From assembly GCA_947462335.1 (NCBI GenBank), contig OX381710.1, positions 59,776,842 to 59,840,841 of the forward strand: a stretch of 64,000 nucleotides of DNA, written 5' to 3'. Shown in pieces: positions 43,551-56,800 of this stretch. The position numbers were made by a program, and so were the translations under genes. Source of the DNA: Harmothoe impar (Eukaryota; Annelida; Polychaeta; Phyllodocida; Polynoidae). How positions within the stretch are numbered: position 1 is the first letter of the stretch; each line of letters begins with the position of its first letter. Under the pieces are notes generated by a model, which was not told where the DNA came from, did not search any database, and was given only the letters and a program-made list of their open reading frames with translations.

Positions 43551-44046
43551 TATTCAAATATACAGAGATTCAGCGTTATTGCCAGTGCTATTACAGGGAA
43601 TATTCGATAAGCCTCACAGGTAGTCTCATTATGGTGACTTTAGTTAATGTAGTATACATCTAAAAACTTACGGATAAGCCATATTTTGACTTTGTCCTGA
43701 TCCTATATGCCACACTGGTGATCTGACTTGCATACTAGCTGTGGCCTATACAAGAGATTTTACTCTATAGGATTGATACAAGGCAGAGTTTCCAGAGGTG
43801 GGGATATATGCATAGTGTGTTACCACAAAATAGGTGTATAGATCCATACAGCTACTTTCTTCTGGATATTGACATGGACTAATCAATTAGTACAACTATT
43901 AATCGAAAGGGGGTGTAACCAGCTCTCCCGCCAGTGAAGCCGTGACATCACTGCCGGCCTGCTACACTTTCAATCATGGACACTTAGGAAATTTCTGAGT
44001 GAATATCACCTCTATATCGCCTATATCGCCTCTATATCGCCTCAAA

Positions 44047-44265
44047 ATGACTGTATGTTTTTGTGGCCAGGAATATCATGGCAATCGAGCAAAATGTCCG
44101 CAATGCGAGGCCCCTAACCCGGACAAGGGTACACCTAGGAGGACGTCGCCGGCACAGGACGACAATGTCGGCCCCAAGGGCCGGCAAGAGACCGACCAGG
44201 GCAGTCCCCCCTACTTGATATTATCAAGTGATCCTGGTATTTTGTCAAACCTATCACAAGATTGA
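44047..44265 (+). CDS. Small Zn-ribbon-like protein, 72 aa, unknown
   Basis: ATG at 44047 opens a 72-codon frame: MTVCFCGQEYHGNRAKCPQC, then a Pro/Asp/Gly-rich hydrophilic tail. The CxC...CxxC pattern with 10 residues between the pairs resembles a small zinc ribbon. The frame is open further upstream to 43999 (non-ATG). Upstream, ATATCGCCTCT is repeated three times as a short tandem (about 44012-44040). A stop follows at 44263. It may be a complete micro-protein, the first exon of a longer gene, or a retroelement leader. No family is recognised. Confidence 0.4.
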   Translation: MTVCFCGQEYHGNRAKCPQCEAPNPDKGTPRRTSPAQDDNVGPKGRQETDQGSPPYLILSSDPGILSNLSQD

Positions 44266-44269
44266 ATTG

Positions 44270-44828
44270 TTAGATTGTCAAACATATAGATTAATTGAAA
44301 ATTACCATTATTTCAACATGTATACTACACTTCAAGGGCTCACACTCTCCAAAAAAATCTTCTTACAAACCAGGCCACCTATCTATGGCAGGATCCATTA
44401 TACGTGGCCCCCTCTGGGATTTGACATTAGAAGATGAATTTACGTTGAATCTTTGTAATCCAAACCAGGTTAGCATTTAACAAGGATCCACTGTGAAATG
44501 GCTGATATTTACGATGCTTCATTGTATTCCAAATAACGGTGAATCAGCGTTAAGTTTTACTGTTTCATGTAGTTTTAATAGATCAGCAACTGCATTATGG
44601 AGTGTTACAACATCTACTTATTGACCTTTTTGACTTTTTTTGGATTATCACCTGCACTCATTTGTTTCGCTATGGCTGACATTGTGCACTGTGGTTGGAT
44701 TGACAGTGAAATTTACAATGCTAAAAAATACCCACTACGTAGCATGTGCGAAGTTAGTCCATTTCTCTGATAATCAGGTCAAGAATTTCACTAAAGCAAT
44801 ATCTTGTTTTTCTGTGTCCCCTGAGATG
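44270..44828. other. Spacer before the satellite
   Basis: Includes the AATAACGGTGAATCAGCGTT word near 44533. No supported gene; a 65-codon frame at 44640-44837 starts at TTG and runs into the array. Confidence 0.4.
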
Positions 44829-44829
44829 T

Positions 44830-47800
44830 CAGACTAATGTAGACGGTGAGTCCCTGTGTGAGATGTTACACTAATGTTGATGGGGTGTGTGGGGGGGGGG
44901 GAGGCACAGTGAGATGTTACACTAATGTTGATGGGGTTTGTGGGGGGAGGCACAGTGAGATGTTACACTAATGTTGATGGGGTGTGTGGGGGGCACAGTG
45001 AAATGTTACACTAATGTTGATGGGGTTTGTGGGGGGCACAGTGAGATGTTACACTAACGTTGATGGGTGTGGGGGGGGAGGCACAGTGAGATGTTACACT
45101 AATGTTGATGGGGTTTGTGGGGGGCACAGTGAAATGTTACACTAATGTTGATGGGGTGTGTGGGGGGCACAGTGAGATGTTACACTAATGTTGATGGGGT
45201 GTGTGGGGGGGAGTCACAGTGAGATGTTACATTCATGTTGATAGGGTGTTGGGGGGGAGGCACAGTTAGATGTTACACTAATGTTGATGGGGTGTATGGG
45301 GGGGAGGCACAGTGAGATGTTACACTAATGCTGATGGGGTGTGTGGGGGGGGAGGCACAGTGAGATGTTACACTAATGTTGATGGGGTTTGTGGGGGGCA
45401 CAGTGAAATGTTACACTAATGTTGATGGGGTGTGTGGGGGGCACAGTGAGATGTTACACTAATGTTGATGGGGTGTGTGGGGGGAGGCACAGTGAGATGT
45501 TACACTAATGTTGATGGGGTTTGTGGGGGGCACAGTGAAATGTTACACTAATGTTGATGGGGTGTGTGGGGGGAGGCACAGTGAGATATTACACTAATGC
45601 TGATGGGGTGTGTGGGGGGGGGGGAGGCACAGTGAGATGTTACATTCATGTTGATGGGGTGTTGGGGGGGGAGGCACAGTTAGATGTTACACTAATGTTG
45701 ATGGGGTGTGTGGGGGCACAGTGAAATGTTACACTAATGTTGATGGGGTGTGTGGGGGGAGGCACAGTGAGATATTACACTAATGCTGATGGGGTGTGTG
45801 GGGGGGGAGGCACAGTGAGATTTTACACTAATGTTGATGGGGTGTGTGGGGGGGGAGGCACAGTGAGATGTTACACTAATGTTGATGGGGTGTATGGAGG
45901 GGGGAGGCACAGTGAGATGTTACACTAATGTTGATGGGGTGTGGGGGGGGAGGCACAGTGAGATGTTACACTAATGTTGATGGGGTGTGTGGGGGGCACA
46001 GTGAAATGTTACACTAATGTTGATGGGGTGTGTGGGGGGCACAGTGAGATGTTACACTAATGTTGATGGGGTGTGTGGGGGGGAGGCACAGTGAGATGTT
46101 ACATTCATGTTGATGGGGTGTGTGGGGGCACAGTGAAATGTTACACTAATGTTGATGGGGTGTTGGGGGGGAGGCACAGTGAGATGTTACACTAATGTTG
46201 ATGGGGTGTTGGGGGGGAGGCACAGTGAGATGTTACACTAATGTTGATGGGGTGTGTGGGGGGAGGCACAGTGAGATGTTACACTAATGTTGATGGGGTG
46301 TGTGGGGGGCACAGTTAGATGTTACACTAATGTTGATGGGGTGTGTGGGGGCACAGTGAAATGTTACACTAATGTTGATGGGTGTGTGGGGGGAGGCACA
46401 GTGAGATATTACACTTATGCTGATGGGGTGTGTAGGGGGGGGAGGCACAGTGAGATTTTACACTAATGTTGATGGGGTGTGTGGGGGGGGGGAGGCACAG
46501 TGAGATGTTACACTAATGCTGATGGGGTGTGTGGGGGGAGGCACAGTGAGATGTTACACTAATGTTGATGGGGTGTGTGGGGGGAGGCACAGTGAGATGT
46601 TACACTAATGCTGATGGGGTGTGTGGGGGGGGAGGCACAGTGAGATGTTACATTCATGTTGATAGGGTGTTGGGGGGGGAGGCACAGTGAGATGTTACAC
46701 TAATGCTGATGGGGTGTGTGGGGGCACAGTGAGATGTTACACTAATGTTGATGGGGTGTGTGGGGGGAGGCACAGTGAGATGTTACACTAATGTTGATGG
46801 GGTGTGTGGGGGGAGGCACAGTGAGATGTTACACTAATGTTGATGGGGTGGGGGGGGAGGCACAGTGAGATGTTACACTAATGTTGATGGGGTTTGTGGG
46901 GGGCACAGTGAAATGTTACACTAATGTTGATGGGGTGTGTGGGGGGCACAGTTAGATGTTACACTAATGTTGATGGGGTGTGTGGGGGCACAGTGAGATG
47001 TTACACTAATGTTGATGGGGTGTATGGGGGGGAGGCACAGTGAGATGTTACACTAATGCTGATGGGGTGTGTGGGGGGGAGGCACAGTGAGATGTTACAC
47101 TAATGTTGATGGGGTTTGTGGGGGGCACAGTGAAATGTTACACTAATGTTGATGGGGTGTGTGGGGGGCACAGTGAGATGTTACACTAATGTTGATGGGG
47201 TGTGTGGGGGGAGGCACAGTGAGATGTTACACTAATGTTGATGGGGTTTGTGGGGGGAGGCACAGTGAGATGTTACACTAATGTTGATGGGTGTGGGGGG
47301 GAGGCACAGTGAGATGTTACACTAATGTTGATGGGGTGTATGGGGGGGAGGCACAGTGAGATGTTACACTAATGTTGATGGGGTGTGTGTGGGAGGCACA
47401 GTGAGATGTTACACTAATGTTGATGGGGTTTGTGGGGGGCACAGTGAAATGTTACACTAATGTTGATGGGGTGTGTGGGGGGAGGCACAGTGAGATATTA
47501 CACTAATGCTGATGGGGTGTGTGGGGGGGGGAGGCACAGTGAGATTTTACACTAATGTTGATGGGGTGTGTGGGGGGGGAGGCACAGTGAGATGTTACAC
47601 TAATGTTGATGGGGTGTATGGAGGGGGAAGGCACAGTGAGATGTTACACTAATGTTGATGGGGTGTGGGGGGGGAGGCACAGTGAGATGTTACACTAATG
47701 TTGATGGGGTGTGTGGGGGGCACAGTGAAATGTTACACTAATGTTGATGGGGTGTGTGGGGGGCACAGTGAGATGTTACACTAATGTTGATGGGGTGTGT

Positions 47801-50800
47801 GGGGGGAGTCACAGTGAGATGTTACATTCATGTTGATGGGGTGTGTGGGGGCACAGTGAAATGTTACACTAATGTTGATGGGGTGTTGGGGGGGAGGCAC
47901 AGTGAGATGTTACACTAATGTTGATGGGGTGTTGGGGGGGAGGCACAGTGAGATGTTACACTAATGTTGATGGGGTGTGTGGGGGGAGGCACAGTGAGAT
48001 GTTACACTAATGTTGATGGGGTGTGTGGGGGGCACAGTTAGATGTTACACTAATGTTGATGGGGTGTGTGGGGGCACAGTGAAATGTTACACTAATGTTG
48101 ATGGGTGTGTGGGGGGAGGCACAGTGAGATATTACACTAATGCTGATGGGGTGTGTGGGGGGGGGAGGCACAGTGAGATTTTACACTAATGTTGATGGGG
48201 TGGGGGGGAGGCACAGTGAGATATTACACTAATGCTGATGGGGTGTGTGGGGGGGGGAGGCACAGTGAGATGTTACACTAATGCTGATGGGGTGTGTGGG
48301 GGGAGGCACAGTGAGATGTTACACTAATGCTGATGGGGTGTGTGGGGGGGGAGGCACAGTGAGATGTTACATTCATGTTGATAGGGTGTTGGGGGGGGAG
48401 GCACAGTGAGATGTTACACTAATGCTGATGGGGTGTGTGGGGGCACAGTGAGATGTTACACTAATGTTGATGGGGTGTGTGGGGGGAGGCACAGTGAGAT
48501 GTTACACTAATGTTGATGGGGTGTATGGGGGGGAGGCACAGTGAGATGTTACACTAATGTTGATGGGGTGTGTGTGGGAGGCACAGTGAGATGTTACACT
48601 AATGTTGATGGGGTTTGTGGGGGGCACAGTGAAATGTTACACTAATGTTGATGGGGTGTGTGGGGGGAGGCACAGTGAGATATTACACTAATGCTGATGG
48701 GGTGTGTGGGGGGGGGAGGCACAGTGAGATTTTACACTAATGTTGATGGGGTGTGTGGGGGGGGAGGCACAGTGAGATGTTACACTAATGTTGATGGGGT
48801 GTATGGAGGGGGAAGGCACAGTGAGATGTTACACTAATGTTGATGGGGTGTGGGGGGGGAGGCACAGTGAGATGTTACACTAATGTTGATGGGGTGTGTG
48901 GGGGGCACAGTGAAATGTTACACTAATGTTGATGGGGTGTGTGGGGGGCACAGTGAGATGTTACACTAATGTTGATGGGGTGTGTGGGGGGAGTCACAGT
49001 GAGATGTTACATTCATGTTGATGGGGTGTGTGGGGGCACAGTGAAATGTTACACTAATGTTGATGGGGTGTTGGGGGGGAGGCACAGTGAGATGTTACAC
49101 TAATGTTGATGGGGTGTTGGGGGGGAGGCACAGTGAGATGTTACACTAATGTTGATGGGGTGTGTGGGGGGAGGCACAGTGAGATGTTACACTAATGTTG
49201 ATGGGGTGTGTGGGGGGCACAGTTAGATGTTACACTAATGTTGATGGGGTGTGTGGGGGCACAGTGAAATGTTACACTAATGTTGATGGGTGTGTGGGGG
49301 GAGGCACAGTGAGATATTACACTAATGCTGATGGGGTGTGTGGGGGGGGGAGGCACAGTGAGATTTTACACTAATGTTGATGGGGTGGGGGGGAGGCACA
49401 GTGAGATATTACACTAATGCTGATGGGGTGTGTGGGGGGGGGAGGCACAGTGAGATGTTACACTAATGCTGATGGGGTGTGTGGGGGGAGGCACAGTGAG
49501 ATGTTACACTAATGCTGATGGGGTGTGTGGGGGGGGAGGCACAGTGAGATGTTACATTCATGTTGATAGGGTGTTGGGGGGGGAGGCACAGTGAGATGTT
49601 ACACTAATGCTGATGGGGTGTGTGGGGGCACAGTGAGATGTTACACTAATGTTGATGGGGTGTGTGGGGGGAGGCACAGTGAGATGTTACACTAATGTTG
49701 ATGGGGTGTGTGGGGGGAGGCACAGTGAGATGTTACACTAATGTTGATGGGGTGGGGGGGGAGGCACAGTGAGATGTTACACTAATGTTGATGGGGTGTG
49801 TGGGGGGAGGCACAGTGAAATGTTACACTAATGTTGATGGGGTGTGTGGGGGGAGGCACAGTGAGATGTTACACTAATGTTGATGGGGTGTGTGGGGGGA
49901 GGCACAGTTAGATGTTACACTAATGTTGATGGGGTGGGGGGGAGGCACAGTGAGATGTTACACTAATGTTGATGGGGTGGGGGGGAGGCACAGTGAGATG
50001 TTACACTAATGCTGATGGGGTGTGTGGGAGGCACAGTGAGATGTTACACTAATGTTGATGGGGTGGGGGGGGAGGCACAGTGAGATGTTACACTAATGTT
50101 GATGGGGTGTGTGGGGGGCACAGTGAAATGTTACACTAATGTTGATGGGGTGTGTGGGGGGAGGCACAGTGAAATGTTACACTAATGTTGATGGGGTGTG
50201 TGGGGGGGAGGCACAGTTAGATGTTACACTAATGTTGATGGGGTGGGGGGGAGGCACAGTGAGATGTTACACTAATGTTGATGGGGTGGGGGGGAGGCAC
50301 AGTGAGATGTTACACTAATGTTGATGGGGTGGGGGAGGGAGGCACAGTGAGATGTTACACTAATGCTGATGGGGTGTGTGGGGGGAGGCACAGTGAGATG
50401 TTACACTAATGCTGATGGGGTGTGTGGGGGGGGAGGCACAGTGAGATGTTACACTAATGTTGATGGGGTGTGTGTGGGGGGCACAGTGAGATGTTACACT
50501 AATGCTGATGGGGTGTGTGGGGGGAGGCACAGTGAGATGTTACACTAGTATTAATGTTGATGGGATGGGTGGGGGAGGGAGGCACAGTGAGATGTTACAC
50601 TAATGTTGATGGGGTGTGGGGGGGCACAGTGAGATGTTACACTAATGTTGATGGGGTGGGGGGGAGGCACAGTGAGATGTTACACTAATGTTGATGGGGT
50701 GGGGGAGGGAGGTACAGTGAGATATTACACTTATGCTGATGGGGTGTGTAGGGGGGGGAGGCACAGTGAGATTTTACACTAATGTTGATGGGGTGTGTGG

Positions 50801-53800
50801 GGGGGGGAGGCACAGTGAGATGTTACACTAATGCTGATGGGGTGTGTGGGGGGAGGCACAGTGAGATGTTACACTAATGTTGATGGGGTGTGTGGGGGGA
50901 GGCACAGTGAGATGTTACACTAATGCTGATGGGGTGTGTGGGGGGGGAGGCACAGTGAGATGTTACATTCATGTTGATAGGGTGTTGGGGGGGGAGGCAC
51001 AGTGAGATGTTACACTAATGCTGATGGGGTGTGTGGGGGCACAGTGAGATGTTACACTAATGTTGATGGGGTGTGTGGGGGGAGGCACAGTGAGATGTTA
51101 CACTAATGTTGATGGGGTGTGTGGGGGGAGGCACAGTGAGATGTTACACTAATGTTGATGGGGTGGGGGGGGAGGCACAGTGAGATGTTACACTAATGTT
51201 GATGGGGTTTGTGGGGGGCACAGTGAAATGTTACACTAATGTTGATGGGGTGTGTGGGGGGCACAGTTAGATGTTACACTAATGTTGATGGGGTGTGTGG
51301 GGCACAGTGAGATGTTACACTAATGTTGATGGGGTGTATGGGGGGGAGGCACAGTGAGATGTTACACTAATGCTGATGGGGTGTGTGGGGGGGGAGGCAC
51401 AGTGAGATGTTACACTAATGTTGATGGGGTTTGTGGGGGGCACAGTGAAATGTTACACTAATGTTGATGGGGTGTGTGGGGGGCACAGTGAGATGTTACA
51501 CTAATGTTGATGGGGTGTGTGGGGGGAGGCACAGTGAGATGTTACACTAATGTTGATGGGGTTTGTGGGGGGAGGCACAGTGAGATGTTACACTAATGTT
51601 GATGGGTGTGGGGGGGAGGCACAGTGAGATGTTACACTAATGTTGATGGGGTGTATGGGGGGGAGGCACAGTGAGATGTTACACTAATGTTGATGGGGTG
51701 TGTGTGGGAGGCACAGTGAGATGTTACACTAATGTTGATGGGGTTTGTGGGGGGCACAGTGAAATGTTACACTAATGTTGATGGGGTGTGTGGGGGGAGG
51801 CACAGTGAGATATTACACTAATGCTGATGGGGTGTGTGGGGGGGGGGGAGGCACAGTGAGATTTTACACTAATGTTGATGGGGTGTGTGGGGGGGGAGGC
51901 ACAGTGAGATGTTACACTAATGTTGATGGGGTGTATGGAGGGGGAAGGCACAGTGAGATGTTACACTAATGTTGATGGGGTGTGGGGGGGGAGGCACAGT
52001 GAGATGTTACACTAATGTTGATGGGGTGTGTGGGGGGCACAGTGAAATGTTACACTAATGTTGATGGGGTGTGTGGGGGGCACAGTGAGATGTTACACTA
52101 ATGTTGATGGGGTGTGTGGGGGGGAGTCACAGTGAGATGTTACATTCATGTTGATGGGGTGTGTGGGGGCACAGTGAAATGTTACACTAATGTTGATGGG
52201 GTGTTGGGGGGGAGGCACAGTGAGATGTTACACTAATGTTGATGGGGTGTTGGGGGGGAGGCACAGTGAGATGTTACACTAATGTTGATGGGGTGTGTGG
52301 GGGGAGGCACAGTGAGATGTTACACTAATGTTGATGGGGTGTGTGGGGGGCACAGTTAGATGTTACACTAATGTTGATGGGGTGTGTGGGGGCACAGTGA
52401 AATGTTACACTAATGTTGATGGGTGTGTGGGGGGAGGCACAGTGAGATATTACACTAATGCTGATGGGGTGTGTGGGGGGGGGAGGCACAGTGAGATTTT
52501 ACACTAATGTTGATGGGGTGGGGGGGAGGCACAGTGAGATATTACACTAATGCTGATGGGGTGTGTGGGGGGGGGAGGCACAGTGAGATGTTACACTAAT
52601 GCTGATGGGGTGTGTGGGGGGAGGCACAGTGAGATGTTACACTAATGCTGATGGGGTGTGTGGGGGGGGAGGCACAGTGAGATGTTACATTCATGTTGAT
52701 AGGGTGTTGGGGGGGGAGGCACAGTGAGATGTTACACTAATGCTGATGGGGTGTGTGGGGGCACAGTGAGATGTTACACTAATGTTGATGGGGTGTGTGG
52801 GGGGAGGCACAGTGAGATGTTACACTAATGTTGATGGGGTGTGTGGGGGGAGGCACAGTGAGATGTTACACTAATGTTGATGGGGTGGGGGGGAGGCACA
52901 GTGAGATGTTACACTAATGTTGATGGGGTGTGTGGGGGGAGGCACAGTGAAATGTTACACTAATGTTGATGGGGTGTGTGGGGGGAGGCACAGTGAGATG
53001 TTACACTAATGTTGATGGGGTGTGTGGGGGGAGGCACAGTTAGATGTTACACTAATGTTGATGGGGTGGGGGGGAGGCACAGTGAGATGTTACACTAATG
53101 TTGATGGGGTGGGGGGGAGGCACAGTGAGATGTTACACTAATGCTGATGGGGTGTGTGGGAGGCACAGTGAGATGTTACACTAATGTTGATGGGGTGGGG
53201 GGGAGGCACAGTGAGATGTTACACTAATGTTGATGGGGTGTGTGGGGGGCACAGTGAAATGTTACACTAATGTTGATGGGGTGTGTGGGGGGAGGCACAG
53301 TGAAATGTTACACTAATGTTGATGGGGTGTGTGGGGGGGAGGCACAGTTAGATGTTACACTAATGTTGATGGGGTGGGGGGGAGGCACAGTGAGATGTTA
53401 CACTAATGTTGATGGGGTGGGGGGGAGGCACAGTGAGATGTTACACTAATGTTGATGGGGTGGGGGAGGGAGGCACAGTGAGATGTTACACTAATGCTGA
53501 TGGGGTGTGTGGGGGGAGGCACAGTGAGATGTTACACTAATGCTGATGGGGTGTGTGGGGGGGGAGGCACAGTGAGATGTTACACTAATGTTGATGGGGT
53601 GTGTGTGGGGGGCACAGTGAGATGTTACACTAATGCTGATGGGGTGTGTGGGGGGAGGCACAGTGAGATGTTACACTAGTATTAATGTTGATGGGGTGGG
53701 TGGGGGAGGGAGGCACAGTGAGATGTTACACTAATGTTGATGGGGTGTGGGGGGGCACAGTGAGATGTTACACTAATGTTGATGGGGTGGGGGGGAGGCA

Positions 53801-56800
53801 CAGTGAGATGTTACACTAATGTTGATGGGGTGGGGGAGGGAGGTACAGTGAGATATTACACTTATGCTGATGGGGTGTGTAGGGGGGGGAGGCACAGTGA
53901 GATTTTACACTAATGTTGATGGGGTGTGTGGGGGGGGGGAGGCACAGTGAGATGTTACACTAATGCTGATGGGGTGTGTGGGGGGAGGCACAGTGAGATG
54001 TTACACTAATGTTGATGGGGTGTGTGGGGGGAGGCACAGTGAGATGTTACACTAATGCTGATGGGGTGTGTGGGGGGGGAGGCACAGTGAGATGTTACAT
54101 TCATGTTGATAGGGTGTTGGGGGGGGAGGCACAGTGAGATGTTACACTAATGCTGATGGGGTGTGTGGGGGCACAGTGAGATGTTACACTAATGTTGATG
54201 GGGTGTGTGGGGGGAGGCACAGTGAGATGTTACACTAATGTTGATGGGGTGTGTGGGGGGAGGCACAGTGAGATGTTACACTAATGTTGATGGGGTGGGG
54301 GGGGGAGGCACAGTGAGATGTTACACTAATGTTGATGGGGTTTGTGGGGGGCACAGTGAAATGTTACACTAATGTTGATGGGGTGTGTGGGGGGCACAGT
54401 TAGATGTTACACTAATGTTGATGGGGTGTGTGGGGCACAGTGAGATGTTACACTAATGTTGATGGGGTGTATGGGGGGGAGGCACAGTGAGATGTTACAC
54501 TAATGCTGATGGGGTGTGTGGGGGGGGAGGCACAGTGAGATGTTACACTAATGTTGATGGGGTTTGTGGGGGGCACAGTGAAATGTTACACTAATGTTGA
54601 TGGGGTGTGTGGGGGGCACAGTGAGATGTTACACTAATGTTGATGGGGTGTGTGGGGGGAGGCACAGTGAGATGTTACACTAATGTTGATGGGGTTTGTG
54701 GGGGGAGGCACAGTGAGATGTTACACTAATGTTGATGGGTGTGGGGGGGAGGCACAGTGAGATGTTACACTAATGTTGATGGGGTGTATGGGGGGGAGGC
54801 ACAGTGAGATGTTACACTAATGTTGATGGGGTGTGTGTGGGAGGCACAGTGAGATGTTACACTAATGTTGATGGGGTTTGTGGGGGGCACAGTGAAATGT
54901 TACACTAATGTTGATGGGGTGTGTGGGGGGAGGCACAGTGAGATATTACACTAATGCTGATGGGGTGTGTGGGGGGGGGGAGGCACAGTGAGATTTTACA
55001 CTAATGTTGATGGGGTGTGTGGGGGGGGAGGCACAGTGAGATGTTACACTAATGTTGATGGGGTGTATGGAGGGGGAAGGCACAGTGAGATGTTACACTA
55101 ATGTTGATGGGGTGTGGGGGGGGAGGCACAGTGAGATGTTACACTAATGTTGATGGGGTGTGTGGGGGGCACAGTGAAATGTTACACTAATGTTGATGGG
55201 GTGTGTGGGGGGCACAGTGAGATGTTACACTAATGTTGATGGGGTGTGTGGGGGGGAGTCACAGTGAGATGTTACATTCATGTTGATGGGGTGTGTGGGG
55301 GCACAGTGAAATGTTACACTAATGTTGATGGGGTGTTGGGGGGGAGGCACAGTGAGATGTTACACTAATGTTGATGGGGTGTTGGGGGGGAGGCACAGTG
55401 AGATGTTACACTAATGTTGATGGGGTGTGTGGGGGGAGGCACAGTGAGATGTTACACTAATGTTGATGGGGTGTGTGGGGGGCACAGTTAGATGTTACAC
55501 TAATGTTGATGGGGTGTGTGGGGGCACAGTGAAATGTTACACTAATGTTGATGGGTGTGTGGGGGGAGGCACAGTGAGATATTACACTAATGCTGATGGG
55601 GTGTGTGGGGGGGGGAGGCACAGTGAGATTTTACACTAATGTTGATGGGGTGTGTGGGGGGGGGGAGGCACAGTGAGATGTTACACTAATGCTGATGGGG
55701 TGTGTGGGGGGAGGCACAGTGAGATGTTACACTAATGCTGATGGGGTGTGTGGGGGGGGAGGCACAGTGAGATGTTACATTCATGTTGATAGGGTGTTGG
55801 GGGGGGAGGCACAGTGAGATGTTACACTAATGCTGATGGGGTGTGTGGGGGCACAGTGAGATGTTACACTAATGTTGATGGGGTGTGTGGGGGGAGGCAC
55901 AGTGAGATGTTACACTAATGTTGATGGGGTGTGTGGGGGGAGGCACAGTGAGATGTTACACTAATGTTGATGGGGTGGGGGGGAGGCACAGTGAGATGTT
56001 ACACTAATGTTGATGGGGTGTGTGGGGGGAGGCACAGTGAAATGTTACACTAATGTTGATGGGGTGTGTGGGGGGGAGGCACAGTGAAATGTTACACTAA
56101 TGTTGATGGGGTGTGTGGGGGGGAGGCACAGTTAGATGTTACACTAATGTTGATGGGGTGGGGGGGAGGCACAGTGAGATGTTACACTAATGTTGATGGG
56201 GTGGGGGGGAGGCACAGTGAGATGTTACACTAATGTTGATGGGGTGGGGGAGGGAGGCACAGTGAGATGTTACACTAATGCTGATGGGGTGTGTGGGGGG
56301 AGGCACAGTGAGATGTTACACTAATGCTGATGGGGTGTGTGGGGGGGGAGGCACAGTGAGATGTTACACTAATGTTGATGGGGTGTGTGTGGGGGGCACA
56401 GTGAGATGTTACACTAATGCTGATGGGGTGTGTGGGGGGAGGCACAGTGAGATGTTACACTAGTACTAATGTTGATGGGGTGGGTGGGGGAGGGAGGCAC
56501 AGTGAGATGTTACACTAATGTTGATGGGGTGTGGGGGGGCACAGTGAGATGTTACACTAATGTTGATGGGGTGGGGGGGAGGCACAGTGAGATGTTACAC
56601 TAATGTTGATGGGGTGGGGGAGGGAGGTACAGTGAGATGTTACACTAATGCTGATGGGGTGTGTGGGGGGAGGCACAGTGAGATGTTACACTAATGCTGA
56701 TGGGGTGTGGGGGGGCACAGTGAGATGTTACACTAATGTTGATGGGGTGTGTGGGGGGAGGCACAGTGAGATGTTACACTAATGTTGATGGGGTGTGTGT

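Noticed and set aside
45737..56463. Repeated 61-64-codon ORFs in the satellite
   Set aside because: Identical ORFs recur with the higher-order repeat and merely translate the unit (Gly/Val/Thr repeats).
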